The notes beneath the pieces are model-generated. The model was not told the origin of the DNA. It did no database searches and worked only from the letters and a program-made list of their open reading frames with translations. This document shows positions 47,601-58,242 of a stretch of 64,000 nt of DNA, in pieces. The first letter of the stretch is position 1. Each line of letters starts with the position of its first letter. This stretch comes from Patella vulgata. Taxonomy: Eukaryota; Mollusca; Gastropoda; Patellidae. The position numbers were made by a program, and so were the translations under genes. The stretch lies in the NCBI RefSeq assembly GCF_932274485.2, contig NC_065883.2:73739839-73803838 (forward strand), written 5' to 3'.

Positions 47601-50600
47601 TACACTTTGGTGTGTACGTAAAAGGACCATAACAGTTGGAAGTCATTGCTGTTCCGGAAATCATTGTCCCATAGGAATATGTCCGTCTTCAATATCGCGT
47701 TTGGAGCAGAAGAGTAGGACGATAAGCCCTATTAGATTCATTCATTCATAGTGTTTCTCTTCCCGCGTCTCTTATCTTCTTTAGGATCCACGCTGGCTCA
47801 ATGAGTAGAACGTTGACTCGGGAGGTCTCGTTTTCGATCCTTGCGTTGGTCGAGAAAGTTCATCGGGTTTTTCCGGCTTGGTTCCCCCTTGTCAGAAGTG
47901 CAGGAATGGGGTGGGGGGGGGCTGGCAAGGGACAACAAATCGTTGTTCGGATGGGACGACAAACCGAGGTCCCGTGTACACATTGGCGTGCACATAAAAG
48001 AACCCTTGGCAGTTGGAAGTTGGAATTCAAAATAAAAGTAGGTCATAGCGCCGCTGTCCGGGCAAAATTTCCCTCATAGGACAATGCATGGTGTATGTCT
48101 GTCTTCATTAGCCCAGTATAGGAGCAGAACAGTAGGATGTTAAACCCCATTTCATCTCTTATCTTCTTTTCCGGAATCAGTTGTTTGTGACCGGAATCAG
48201 CCTTTCGTGACCGGAATCAGCCGTTCGTGACCAGAATCAGCCGTTCATGACCGGAGCTTGACGAAACTCGCTGGAAACTAATGAGACTGGAAATCTTTGG
48301 GTTGTTCTAGCCATAAACGAACTTGTTTATTATACAGAAGTTGTCCCCCGTCGGACGGGAGCTTTAGATTTCTTTTTGGGAAAGCAGCATGGGGAATATG
48401 TATCAATTTATCCTAAAAGACAATGCGAGTAAACTGAATAGCGACACAGAGAATTACAATGTATTTACCGGGCAGGAAAACAAAGTATCAAAGCTAGATA
48501 ATCTCCCAACATGAAAACAATCGGATTGAAAACAGACGAGCAGGGACTTAACTCAGTTATTCAGTTTGGCAGCTTTTTATCCCTCATAATCCGACAATTT
48601 GCGTTTTAATAGTTTTTATAAAGCAACGACACGGTATTGGCAATTTCCGCTAAAATATCAAATTTCCCACATCTAAATCCATCTGAATAATATTATTTAA
48701 CATTATTGCACCATTCTTAAACTGTTATTCCTATTTGAGATTTATCTTTCACAAGTGATTCTATCGCGCTAAAATAACTCATCGGGACGTTAGTTAACAG
48801 TTCATGTTGTTATGGCGCGACATTTTCCTAACTCTGTGTCCTCCGGTTTCCCCCCTTGCTAAAGACCCCTACGCGCAAGGGAATTATTGGCATAAAATCG
48901 AACCATATGTTAGTCCCGAAATGACCTAGCCAATTTGTAGTTAGAACAAACGAAATAGGTGTTTAACGTCCTATGGGCTAACGACGACGGGCATACACCA
49001 TATCATGTGCTTTGAGGGTAAATTTTCCCGGACAGCGGCGCTACGAACTACTCTTAATTCGAATTTCAACTGCCAAGAGTTCTTTTACGTACACGCCAAT
49101 GAGTACAAGGGTATAGTTAAAACAAAAGTAGTGATTCGTGGATATAGGGTTTCAATGGGGATCATTCAAGTTTACGTACACGCCAATGTGTACACAGGAC
49201 CTTCAATGGTGATCATTCGATTTAGCGTGTTATATATTTGGAGGATGAAATCTTTCAAGAATAAGATATTGTACAAAACTTTTGCGTATTAATTCTTGTT
49301 CGCAATTCGGCCAATAATACGCAATTAAAGGAGGCAAGTCGCTAACTCAATATCATCTACAGTCTGCGACATTGCAAACACGACTTATTGGTCAATTTAA
49401 ATCAACCTTGAAAAGATGCGCTTCTGATATCCAATATTTAAAACAAAATGAAAATTTTAAAATTGGCACACGAATCGCGTGCCAGAATGCTTTAGAGCAC
49501 CATTTGTAATGATGCGACTCGATGAACGAGGCCAAACATACCCCACAGGAGAATACTACCAGTGTAGACTGGAATAACCAAATACTGACATTCAATTTGC
49601 ACTCTTCGCCGAACATAGTTGAATATAAATCAGTTTATATACACATTCATATTACACTATCATATGCGCTGCGACATATCTGTGTCCATTTCTATGTGCC
49701 AAAAAATAGGGATATAGCTCCTTTAACTAGTTGCAACGTTGTGTATTTTTCAGGTAAAGGTGTTGACCTTAACAAATATCGTAAATTGGTGGAACCACTC
49801 CAGGGAACAAACTACGCCAAACAGTTGAGAGAAGCGTTCGCTACTATCGACCGGGAGGCAAGTGGTTACGTCAGTGCTCTAGAATTAAGACGAATGTTGA
49901 CGAATCTGGGAGATAAACTAACCGATGAGGAGTTTGAGATTCTCTTACAAGAATTGGAGGTTGATGGAAATGGCAGAATCAGATGTGATGGTACGATTGA
50001 TTGATTATTTATTTGATTTTTTCACGCGACTCTTCGCCCCTTAGGTTCCCACTTTCACGATTCGTGCTACCACTGAAATCGTGGTGATCCTAGATCGTAT
50101 CGAGACGTATCCGAACGTATCTTCACGTACCAAATCGTGGACTCAAAAGGGACACTCCATCGCACGACAGTGGGAAACTAGCATTACTAAGCGCAATGTC
50201 TGTTGAGTATTTATCGGCCACCGCCCGCTTTTCATTTTTAAAAAGCTGACCTAGATGTGATATCATGGGGTTTTCCCGCCCCTCTTACTATTTCCGACCT
50301 CAAAGACCAAGAGTCAATTTTGTTTATCAATACCAGCCGTTTACAGATAATCTTTTCAATTATAACGGCAATTTGTAAGTTTGCGTGGGTGGTATGAATA
50401 TCACAATATTACAAACAATTATAGTTCTTGCTCGTATTTCATCTGGTCGACTACCAAAGATACAGGAACGGACTTCGCCGTTTTTAGCCATATCAAATTC
50501 TTAGAATAAAAGTAAAGAGCAAGCATTCGATTTAAAAAAATATACAATTCCAGCTGAAATACGCGATTTCTAAATTTTCAGTTACACATGAATAATGAAC

Positions 50601-50951
50601 TTTTATAACATTTAAATAGCAATTGTCGGAGTTATGGTCCTTTCATCACCGTTTCTTTTTGCCTCATGAGGGATTGTGTGGGCTGCCCAGTCGCGTGTCC
50701 AGGTCATACCCCCTCCCACCACCCCGACACATGTGGAGCCTATACATTTAAACGAGTATATTTCCTTCAGTTGCACGGAAAACGACTTCAAACTTTCAAA
50801 ATTTTCGACTGTTACGTCGGTAGCGACCCCCCCCCCCCCGCCACTGAAATACTAATGTGATATACGCTATTTATCTTTACCCATATATTTTCATCTTTGT
50901 TTTTTTTTTAATACAGATTTCATCCACGTTGTCTGCTCAGCTTCCAGATAG
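44672..50951 (+). CDS. Calmodulin-like protein with degenerate EF-hands (calmodulin B)
   Basis: Exons: 44672-44674 (ATG followed by GTAAGT), 45547-45568, 47020-47154, 49754-49990, 50917-50951 (stop TAG). Phases close to 432 nt, 143 aa. The fold of calmodulin is clear (EAFRLFD at 9-15, VRALGHIITDAEL at 31-43, LRRMLTNLGDKLTDEEFE at 98-115). The loops are eroded: loop 1 DQRGSGYIPIEE lacks the acidic residue at position 3, loop 2 (about 51-62) has lost the motif, loop 3 DREASGYVSALE (86-97) is weak, and loop 4 EVDGNGRIRCDD (122-133) starts with Glu and ends with Asp. It likely binds little calcium and may act as a light chain or constitutive partner, which is inference. Intron positions equal those of the minus-strand calmodulin. 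A 5' UTR exon may begin at 44556 after an ATATTTCAG acceptor. Confidence 0.85.
44720..45112 (+). mobile_element. MITE M2 copy, TTAA ends, intron 1 of calmodulin B
   Basis: TTAAAGATACATTATGGGAG to CATAATGTATGTTTAA. It begins 45 bp after the ATG exon. A second partial M2 end follows at about 45150-45280. Confidence 0.8.
45285..45515 (+). mobile_element. SINE-B copy, diverged
   Basis: TCGTTCGGACGGGACGAAAA to GGACGTTAAACACTATTTC, ending about 30 bp before calmodulin B exon 2. Confidence 0.7.
45889..45996 (+). mobile_element. SINE-A 3' end
   Basis: ATTATTGAAATAAAATTC to a C-run and (CT)n tail, right after a 45-bp piece of MITE M1 (45844-45888). Confidence 0.7.
46240..46567 (+). repeat. Dispersed repeat X, second copy (uninterrupted site)
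   Basis: GTGCATTGTTTACATAAGAC, GCACTAAATAGGAAATAA and CACCGCTGATCATTGTGG match 14.29-15.39 kb. It lacks the M1 insertion found there. Confidence 0.6.
46568..46938 (-). mobile_element. MITE M1 copy flanked by 27-bp direct repeats
   Basis: About 371 bp with M1 ends. Directly outside, 46541-46567 and 46939-46965 match at 24 of 27 positions (TATCATARTAGACARCC then TAGRGTTGAT). Confidence 0.75.
47205..47745 (+). mobile_element. SINE-B pieces with inserted sequence
   Basis: SINE-B body pieces at 47205-47270 and 47590-47745 (tail ACGATAAGCCCTATT) surround a segment with no match. The 150-aa frame across it has no domain and is rejected as a gene. Confidence 0.5.
47784..48160 (+). mobile_element. 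SINE-B copy, nearly full length
   Basis: GATCCACGCTGGCTCAATGA, GTTGGTCGAGAAAGTTCATC, ACACATTGGCGTGCACATAA, tail GATGTTAAACCCCATTTC. Confidence 0.8.
48168..48258. repeat. Tandem repeat, 20-bp unit, about four copies
   Basis: CGGAATCAGCCGTTCGTGAC repeated with few changes. Confidence 0.8.
48259..48829. other. Intron 3 of calmodulin B, nothing recognised
   Basis: No repeat family or coding frame was seen in this part. Confidence 0.4.
48835..48935 (+). mobile_element. SINE-A 3' fragment
   Basis: GTGTCCTCCGGTTTCCCCCC to AGTCCCGAAATGACCTAG, without tail. Confidence 0.65.
48947..49205 (-). mobile_element. SINE-B copy with internal repeat
   Basis: AGGTGTTTAACGTCCTATGG onward. The TTTACGTACACGCCAATG block occurs twice (49085 and 49170). 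Confidence 0.65.
49325..49736 (-). mobile_element. MITE M3 copy ending at a calmodulin B splice acceptor
   Basis: TTAAAGGAGGCAAGTCGCTA to ATATAGCTCCTTTAA, about 412 bp. Its last base is 17 bp before calmodulin B exon 4, so its TTTAACT end may serve as branch site. Confidence 0.75.
50040..50190. mobile_element. Possible MITE with TTCCCAC inverted ends
   Basis: GTTCCCACTTTCACGATTCG at the left and CGCACGACAGTGGGAAACTA at the right are roughly inverted. It holds repeated ATCGTG/CGAT motifs and lies in intron 4 of calmodulin B. Confidence 0.4.
50191..50910 (+). other. Remainder of intron 4 of calmodulin B
   Basis: AT-rich with a C-run at 50828; no recognised element. The T-rich tract at 50899-50910 precedes the final exon. 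Confidence 0.5.
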
Positions 50952-51116
50952 AAAGATCAAAATTATAATAACAGCATATCAAGCCACGCCCATTTTGTTG
51001 TCATAATTTAATATTTATACAATGTATGTTAACCATGATTTACTTATCTGATATATATTAACCTATATTCAATATATTGTTACATTGTTCACTGTGTTAT
51101 AAATTTTATACGTATG

Positions 51117-51665
51117 GGTGGAGCCACAGTGGCTAAGTGAGTAAGATGCTGGCTCAGCCTGGAGGTCGAGGGTTCGATTCTGGTGTTGGCCGATTCAGGA
51201 TTTTCCGACATGGTTTCCCCCTTTTCAGTGGTGCAGGGCAGAGGGCATGACAAGGACAGCTGTCTGGCTGTTCGGATGGGACAAAAAAACCAAGGTTCCA
51301 TGTACACAGAGGGTGCAAGACAGAGGGCCTGGCAAGGACAGCTGTCTAGTCGTTCAGATGGGTAGAAAAACTGAGGTCCTGTGTACATATTGGCGTGCAC
51401 GTAAAAGATCCCTTGGCAGTTGGAATTCGATATAAGAGTAGGCCGTAGTGCCGCTGTCCGGGCAAAATTTCCCTCATAGCACACTGTATGGCCTATGCCC
51501 GTCTTCATTAGCCCAGGTTAGGAGCAGAACAGTAGGACGTTAAACTCCATTTCATTTCTGCTGTCTGGGCAAAATTTCCCTCATCACACATTGTATGGCG
51601 TATGCCCGTCTCCACTAGCCAAGTTGGAGCAGAACATTAGGACCTTAAACCCCATTTAATTTCAT
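51117..51665 (+). mobile_element. SINE-B copy with internal and tail duplications
   Basis: Head GAGCCACAGTGGCTAAGTGA. An about 85-bp part (CAAGGACAGCTGTCT and neighbours) occurs twice, and the 3' end occurs twice (tails near 51540 and 51650). Confidence 0.8.
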
Positions 51666-51902
51666 TTTATTGTGAAAATTTGATCAGGGGCGGACAGGCT
51701 ATAGCTATGGGCCATTTGGCTTCCTTTGGTCCCCATCTGTTACATGAGCTTGATTCACCTTTCCCACACCCCCCCCATAGATCATTTTCTCCTCAGATTT
51801 AGGACATATTGTTGGGATGCCAAGATGATTCAAGGTGTGGTAGTTATATATATGTAAGTACAGAGTTGTATGCCAGGCTACAAATAATGCCCATAACTTG
51901 GT

Positions 51903-52545
51903 GGAGAGAGATGGGGTTTTATGTCCACATGACACATATTGGGTCATTTCGTGACTAACATATAGCACTAGTTGTCTTAAGCAGTGGGGGGGGAGGGGGG
52001 CCGAATGGTTATAAGGTCTGTCATTGAGTCAAGTTGTGTAGTTTCAAGTCCCCGCTTGTAAGTGACAAGGAGTAGGGTCCCCTGTCCCACTTCTGGGGTT
52101 CTCTCCGGTTTCCTGTTAAAGACCCCTACACGCTAGCATATTATTGAAATAAAATCGAACCATATGTTAGTCACGAATTGACACATTTGGTGCCGAGTTG
52201 ACGTTAAACCCCATTCCTCTCTCTTTGGCAGTGGGATTAAAGTTTAACCCGGAAGACCCTAAGAAAACCCACAAGGATGGGCAGGCGACCCTACTCCCTT
52301 GTCACATACAACCTTGGGATCGCAACCATGCTACTGGATTCAATGACAGAGAGGGAAATGGGGTTTAACGTCCACTCGACACAAACTAGGTCATTTCGGG
52401 ACTAACATATGGTTTAATTTTATTTCAATAATTTGCTTGCGCACGGGAGGAAACCGGAGGACCCGGAGAAAACCCACGAGGTTGGACAGGCGACCCTACT
52501 CCTTGTCACGTACAACAGGGGATTCAATAACAGGCCTTATGATCT
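51903..52545. mobile_element. Cluster of SINE-A pieces in both orientations
   Basis: Minus fragment 51903-51965, plus copy 51990-52226, minus fragment 52227-52346, minus copy 52347-52545 (GGGTTTAACGTCCACTCGAC to GGGGATTCAATAACAGGCC). Confidence 0.75.
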
Positions 52546-53135
52546 AAAGCTCTACTATTCATAACATTCAGGATCTACATTAAGTTTTGATATGGTTTTA
52601 TTAAACATGTATTTCATACAATGTACAGCATGAAAATTATATGTGATTTTCATTTAATTGATGCAAGAATTGTACATTCTCTGTATAAACTTAATGTTTC
52701 AGAAACAATACTATGAAAATGGAACAGCGTAAAATATCTTGGCAACACTATATTTTGATCATTTTGGGTCTAAAATATGGCCATTTTCATTACAAGGTTA
52801 TGTGTACAATAAAAGGAGGTGGGGATACTATGCTCGGACAGTGTATTTTCTCCCTACACTTCTTTAAATTCCATCCAATTGCCAATGTTTCTACTTTTAT
52901 GTTTAAGCCAATGTGTGCAATATTGGTAGATCTTGATTTGTTGTCCCATCTGAATGACTACATATAGGAGTCACCCCTGACAAGTGAGAATCAAGTTTGA
53001 AAAATCTTGGTGGTTCTTCTCTACATGAGCTGGATTTGAACCATAGGCATTCTTGTTTTCTGAGAAATAAACCCATTGAATTGTTAATCACTGCTCATTC
53101 AATGCATGTAACTCACCACTAAGTGAGAGTGGGGG
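52546..53135. other. Spacer with a degenerate SINE-B
   Basis: 52800-53045 keeps traces of an inverse SINE-B (CAATTGCCAATGTTTCTAC, then CCCATCTGAATGACTA). Otherwise nothing is recognised. Confidence 0.35.
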
Positions 53136-53395
53136 ACAGATTCTGGTAAGGGTGGTTGGGATGGCCTAGTGGTCTAGAGTGTTGCGCTTCGAGCTCTAGC
53201 TGGTAGGTCACCTCTGGCCTGCGGTCATGGTTTTGATCCCTGGTGTGAGCGTATGAGGCTTGGAGATATGCCTTCTCAACCATGTGGGTTTGCTCCGGGT
53301 CTCCACTAGGAAAGATAATAAAAATGAAAAAATTGACTTGTCTGCAATATCACCCTTGGTGGAAGTGGACGTTAAACACTATGAACAACAACAGA
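53136..53395 (+). mobile_element. SINE-C, tRNA-derived, (AAC)n tail
   Basis: Head GGATGGCCTAGTGGTCTAGA (box A), TGGTTTTGATCCCTGG (box B), then GCAATATCACCCTTGGTGGA, GTGGACGTTAAACACTATGA and ACAACAAC. Full length, about 260 bp. Confidence 0.75.
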
Positions 53396-53631
53396 TTCTG
53401 GTATTCAGTCAAATCTCAAACAATATCAATCACTAAACTATAACGCATACTTATGGTAAACAGCTGATAATTTTTGGGGTGAAAGTTTCAGAACATCGCC
53501 CAAATGAATTTGATTAAATGCAATGACACTTTTTATCAGTTTTTAAATTGTCTTTCACACTCTACTCATTAGCTCTTTAAGGAAAGTCAAGCACATGACA
53601 CAATTTAGTGTATATCAATTATCATGACTTG

Positions 53632-53884
53632 ACTTGACATGACTTGTGGAATATGTCTAGCTTCGTTCTTCGAGTCCCTCGTTACAAATGGCGCTGAAAC
53701 ACATTATGGTACAGCATTTGTGTATCAATGGTAAAATGTTTACTTTGTCTTTAATATTGGATATCAGAAGCCCATCTTTTCTGTAAGATCACAACATAGA
53801 TGTTGATTTAAATTGACAAATAATTTGTGTTTTCAATGTCAAAGACTTTGGGATGATATTGGGTTCAAGACTTAACTACTTTAA
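53632..53884 (+). mobile_element. MITE M3, right half
   Basis: TGACTTGTGGAATATGTCTA to CAAGACTTAACTACTTTAA. It abuts the 125-bp tandem array. Confidence 0.65.
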
Positions 53885-54300
53885 GAATCTCTTTTTACCC
53901 TTTTTTTCGATATACTATAGCGTAATTTGTCCATATCCTTCAATATGAAACAGATCTCAACCACGCTGTTAGTTGACGTGTACAGTAGCCTACACATGTT
54001 ATTGTTTAAAAATCTCTTTTTACCCTTTTTTTCGATATACTATAGCGTTATTTGTCCATATCCTTCAATATGAAACAGATCTCAACCACGCTGTTAGTTG
54101 ACGTGTACAGTAGCCTACACATGTTATTGTTTAAAAATCTCTTTTTACCCTTTTTTTCGATATACTATAGCGTTATTTGTCCATATCCTTCAATATGAAA
54201 CAGATCTCAACCACGCTGTTAGTTGACGTGTACAGTAGCCTACACATGTTATTGTTTAAGAATCTCTTTTTCTTTGTTTCGATATACTATAGCGTTATTT
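53885..54300. repeat. Tandem array, unit about 125 bp, 3.4 near-identical copies
   Basis: Units begin AATCTCTTTTTACCC at 53886, 54010, 54136 and 54261 and contain CGATATACTATAGCGTTATT and CAACCACGCTGTTAGTTGAC. The last partial unit ends about 10 bp from the TIMM29 stop codon. Confidence 0.9.
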
Positions 54301-54310
54301 GTACATCCAT

Positions 54311-54889
54311 TCATTCAACCCATTCCTCAGGATTTACGTCATAATCCTTCATTGCTTCCTCTGTGTAAATCCATCGTCCGAAAACACCAACATCTAAAAT
54401 ACTTTTATGAAACTGTGACCACCTAGGTTTAACATATTTACACTTTGCGGCATATAATCCTAAACTATTTCTATAATCTGTCAAATAAATTAACGAAAAT
54501 AAACCAAGGCTGACGTAATGCACTCGACCATCTTTGTGATTGTTTATTAAATTTTGCATGTAATTGTCCGACGAGGTGTTTCGAATTGGGTCCCCAACTA
54601 ATGCTAAGTCATTGGCACTTTCTACCATAAGTGTCCTAAAACTATTTTCTGAAGGGTTCGTCTTGAAAAGAACTGCGGAAGCTGCTAATATGGAGCAGTA
54701 AATGCTGGATTTCAGTGGCTTGGCTTTCATATCTTCGCCAAGTTCGATAAACACCATTTTGTAATCGGTATAAATATTGTGAAAATAATTCCCAATTTTC
54801 TCCATTCTTCCGCCTTTCAGTTTGTCAGGAATCTTAACTTTCTTGGTAAAGCTCTGTGCAAGCTGGGCACCATTAAATATTTTCGACAT
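54311..54889 (-). CDS. TIMM29: TIMM29, subunit of the TIM22 carrier translocase
   Basis: Single-exon frame of 192 aa. It aligns with animal TIM29: GRVHYVSLGLFSLIY near the middle, then GLYAAKCKYVKPRW and ILDVGVFGRW and a final DYDVNPEEW block, all family hallmarks. A hydrophobic segment at about 61-76 (SSIYCSILAASAVLF) follows a basic N-terminal part that may act as a mitochondrial targeting region. Known role of the family: it stabilises the TIM22 complex that inserts multispanning carrier proteins into the inner membrane. Human TIM29 is about 260 aa with a longer C-terminal tail; this one ends just after the conserved block. The stop lies about 10 bp from a 125-bp tandem array. The start has no upstream competitor in frame, and the region upstream looks non-coding. 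Confidence 0.86.
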   Translation of the reverse strand: MSKIFNGAQLAQSFTKKVKIPDKLKGGRMEKIGNYFHNIYTDYKMVFIELGEDMKAKPLKSSIYCSILAASAVLFKTNPSENSFRTLMVESANDLALVGDPIRNTSSDNYMQNLINNHKDGRVHYVSLGLFSLIYLTDYRNSLGLYAAKCKYVKPRWSQFHKSILDVGVFGRWIYTEEAMKDYDVNPEEWVE

Positions 54890-55244
54890 TCTGGAATTTC
54901 ATCAACTGTCAAAGGAATGAAATAAAAAGTCACCTTGCCACAACACAAAAACAAACCAGCATGGCTAATTTAGACTCTGTTGTCCAGACTGTCGGGACAG
55001 TGGTTTCGTGCAAATTATACACCTGGAAATTACACTGAAACGAAAATGTTCACCATACGTCAGTGATTTTAGTGCTTGGTAAAAGTAAAGCTGGATAAGA
55101 AGAGGGAAAACTTTGTAATTCATTTATGGATCCACTCGGGACTTTCCCTTTGTAATGAGAATTTACTAATCCGATATATAGTCTGTAAATATCTTCTAAA
55201 AATTATTTTAGCCGTCTTTAAAGATTGCAGACCTATGACTATGA

Positions 55245-55710
55245 ATAAATAAAATGAAATGCTGTTTAACGTCCGAGCCTTCTTTTCTGCACTAACTGGG
55301 TTAATGAATGAAATAAAATCAAATGGGGTTTAACGTCCTACTGTTCTTCTCCGACTGTGATGATGAACACGGGCATATGCCATACAGTGATTGCACTATG
55401 TATGAGGGAAATTTTGCCCGCACAGCGGCACTACGGCCTACTCTTATATCGAATTCCAATGGCCAAGGGATCTTTTACGTGCACGCCAATGTGTACACGG
55501 GATCTCGGTTTTTCGTTCCATCCGAACGACTAAACATGTAAGTTGTCCCTTGTGATGCCCTCGGTCCTCCACCACTGACAAGGAGGCCGGAATCACGCCT
55601 GAAAATCCCGATGACCTTTAAACAAAAAAAGAAAAGAAAACAAAGAAGAATCGAACACGGGACCACGAGGTTAGCGAGCCAAGGTTCTTAGCCACCGTGG
55701 CTCCAACTGG
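55245..55710 (-). mobile_element. SINE-B copy, full length, with doubled tail
   Basis: Two tails (near 55260 and 55325) precede one body that ends in the head GCCACCGTGGCTCC at 55694-55707. Confidence 0.8.
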
Positions 55711-56290
55711 GCTAATAAAGACGGAACTAATTAATATCCACCATTCTATGTCGGTGGGGTGAGGTTAATGTTCGCTAGGATGATATCGTAGACAAGTAGG
55801 GCCTATTTTCGAAGAAACTTGCCAAAGTAGGCCATTTGAGTTTGATTGAGCCATCAAGTCCAGCGTATTATATACAGAAACGGGAGTGCGAAAAGGGAGA
55901 TGGCTGCCAAGATCCAAATTAAAACACACTAACGTGACGTGACTTTGTTGACAAAACTGACAATCAATCAAACGCTATAGCATGGACATAATCGATATCT
56001 GGTAACTATGGCAACACAAAAGATAACCAACGTCAAGAATCTAACCAATCAATAATAATGTCCACAGTTTTACATCTGACTAACAATCAGCCAAATAAAA
56101 ACACTGTCCACACCGATAAATATAAACAAAATAACAATAATAATCTCTGGATTATTTGACTGCAGGTGTTCGCGCATTATATATCATAAATGAGCTGTCC
56201 CCCCCCAATAAACAATGGCGGTGTTTCACGCCGTCATTAAGACCTAACATCTGCATATTAATAATGCGCGGGCGGATCAAGACGGAATCG
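55711..56290. other. Divergent spacer between TIMM29 and the secreted-protein gene
   Basis: It contains a SINE-C-like piece (GATATCGTAGACAAGTAGGG, then AAGAAACTTGCCAAAGTAGG, 55778-55835) and unassigned sequence up to the CRE. Confidence 0.4.
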
Positions 56291-56367
56291 TGACGTCAGT
56301 CTTCGCCATTACGACCACGGTGGAATTGCAGAGGCACTGAGAAAGGAAAACACCAGTGCGAAATAAG
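56291..56367 (+). promoter_or_regulatory. CRE promoter and probable 5' UTR exon of the secreted-protein gene
   Basis: A perfect cAMP response element TGACGTCA is at 56291-56298. The following stretch ends in AATAAG at 56367 and then GTAGGT, a good donor. The next acceptor on this strand with an ATG close behind is at 59183. CRE-driven promoters are common in neuroendocrine genes; linking this exon to the 59.2-kb exon is inference. Confidence 0.4.
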
Positions 56368-57074
56368 GTAGGTTTGTTTCGTTTTCAAAAAAGGAATTTC
56401 GTATCAGGACTTGTAAGTATTTTATCAGCGAATATAGCCTATACTTTATTGTGTGATCTTTGATTATGGATATCTGTTATTCCAGATGCCAATATGGAAT
56501 GGTAAAATTAATGTATGTAGCCTAGGTTCGATGTTTACGAAAGCGCTCAAGGTGAAAAAACACTTTTTTTTTCACATATCCTTGAAATGTCATCACCCCA
56601 TTACAAAATATTGCGGGATAAATATTGTGGAAAAGCAAAATAAAAATATGTGGTTAAAATATATTTTCTTCCTTTCAAGTATTGACCGGCGGTAATGACG
56701 TACAATATAAGCTCTCTAACTCTTAACCTTTCGCAATAGATTTGTTCAAAGACCCAAGATTTTCTCACTCTGCCATTTGCTGTTTCTACATTATTTTAAT
56801 GTGATTTTAATATCGACATGTGACCTCCTCAATACCCATTCGAAATAACACGAGTTTCTTTAAAACGGAGAAAAACACGCGCATTTGTTTGATGACTGGA
56901 TAACTGACACGTCTTTTTTTCCAAAAAATAAAGAAAACCAAACCAACCATATATTCAAACAACAGCCATTTTTTTTTTGTTTTTTTTTGTTTATTATGGA
57001 TTCTTAAAAATATATTTTATGGCTACCAAAACCAGATAACTAACAGCACGTGGTATGGTTGAGTTTGACGTTAA

Positions 57075-57481
57075 TGTTAATTTTAACATCCACTCGACAC
57101 AAACTAGGTCATTTCGAGACTGACATATGGTTTAATTTTATTTCAATAATTCGCTTGCGCGCAGTGGGAGGAAATCAGTAACGTATTAAGACGAAATGGA
57201 AATGGGAGTTTAACAATCTACTTGCCTTATAACACAAATTTAAATGGAGCGTTATTGGTTAAAATGTTGATAGAATAAACAGTAAACAGGTTTCATTGAC
57301 CAGGATTAGAGTCACGTCACCTGTCCAACTTCTTGAGTTATCTACGGGTCCACCGTTCACCCCACAGGTAAAGACCCCTGGGCGAAATGGGAATTATTGA
57401 AATAATATTGAACCATAATATGTTAGTCTATAGTAATGACCTAGTCTGTGTTGAGTAGACGTTACCCCCCCCCCCTCTCTC

Positions 57482-57515
<34 letters not shown>

Positions 57516-57682
57516 ATTTCATAAAGCCTGTCATTGAGTCAACTGGCGTGGTTTCGATTCCCCAGTTGTATGTGACAAGGAGTGGGGTCGTCTGTCCAAC
57601 CTAAAATTGAACCATGTGTTAGTACCGAAATGACCTAGTTTGTGTCGAGTGGACGTTAAACCCCATTTCTCTCTCTCTCTCT
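57075..57682. mobile_element. SINE-A cluster in the putative first intron of the secreted-protein gene
   Basis: Minus fragment 57078-57180, diverged plus copy 57290-57515 with C-run and long (CT)n, plus fragment 57520-57682 with a second (CT)n, followed by a C-run. Confidence 0.7.
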
Positions 57683-57714
57683 TTGCCCCCCCCCCCCCCG
57701 TTCCTCCCTCTTGA

Positions 57715-58070
57715 GCGTTGAAACTATAATTTATCGTTTAACTGATAGGGAATAAATATTACATTAATATATATTCCCTGACGGTTTCTGTTATAATATA
57801 AACCCAGGTCTATCTGTCCTGTTAGAAAACCCGGTTAATTGTAACTGTATTTAATGGAACCTTTAATTTATCTGATATTCCCTGATGATTTCCTTGATAT
57901 TATAAACCCAAGCCTGTCTACTATGTTAGAAAACCTGATTAATGGAACCCTTATTGTCACACAGCTTGAAGCTGACCTTTCCATACTCTGTCTGGGACGT
58001 AATAACCGTTAATTCCTGCATGGCAATCTCCAGAGCGAAATTATTTAACAATTATTGTAATAAAACAGCC
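57715..58070. repeat. Diverged local duplication
   Basis: ATATTCCCTGACGGTTTCTG to GTTAGAAAACCCGGTTAAT (57770-57838) is repeated as ATATTCCCTGATGATTTCC to GTTAGAAAACCTGATTAAT (57876-57942). Confidence 0.6.
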
Positions 58071-58242
58071 CACTTACGGCCAATATTCGTTCCTCAAAAA
58101 AGGTCTGAAATGTCATGAAATGAAATTGGGTTACTTTAACTTCCTGCTTTCCTGCGCCATAGACCATGCAGTGTGCTATGATGTAGATTTTGTCAAGACA
58201 GCGGTGTTGGTCGAGAAAGTTTCTCCTGACTTTCTAGCCTAG

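Noticed and set aside
47299-47751. 150-aa frame
   Set aside because: It crosses SINE-B pieces and C-rich sequence and has no domain.
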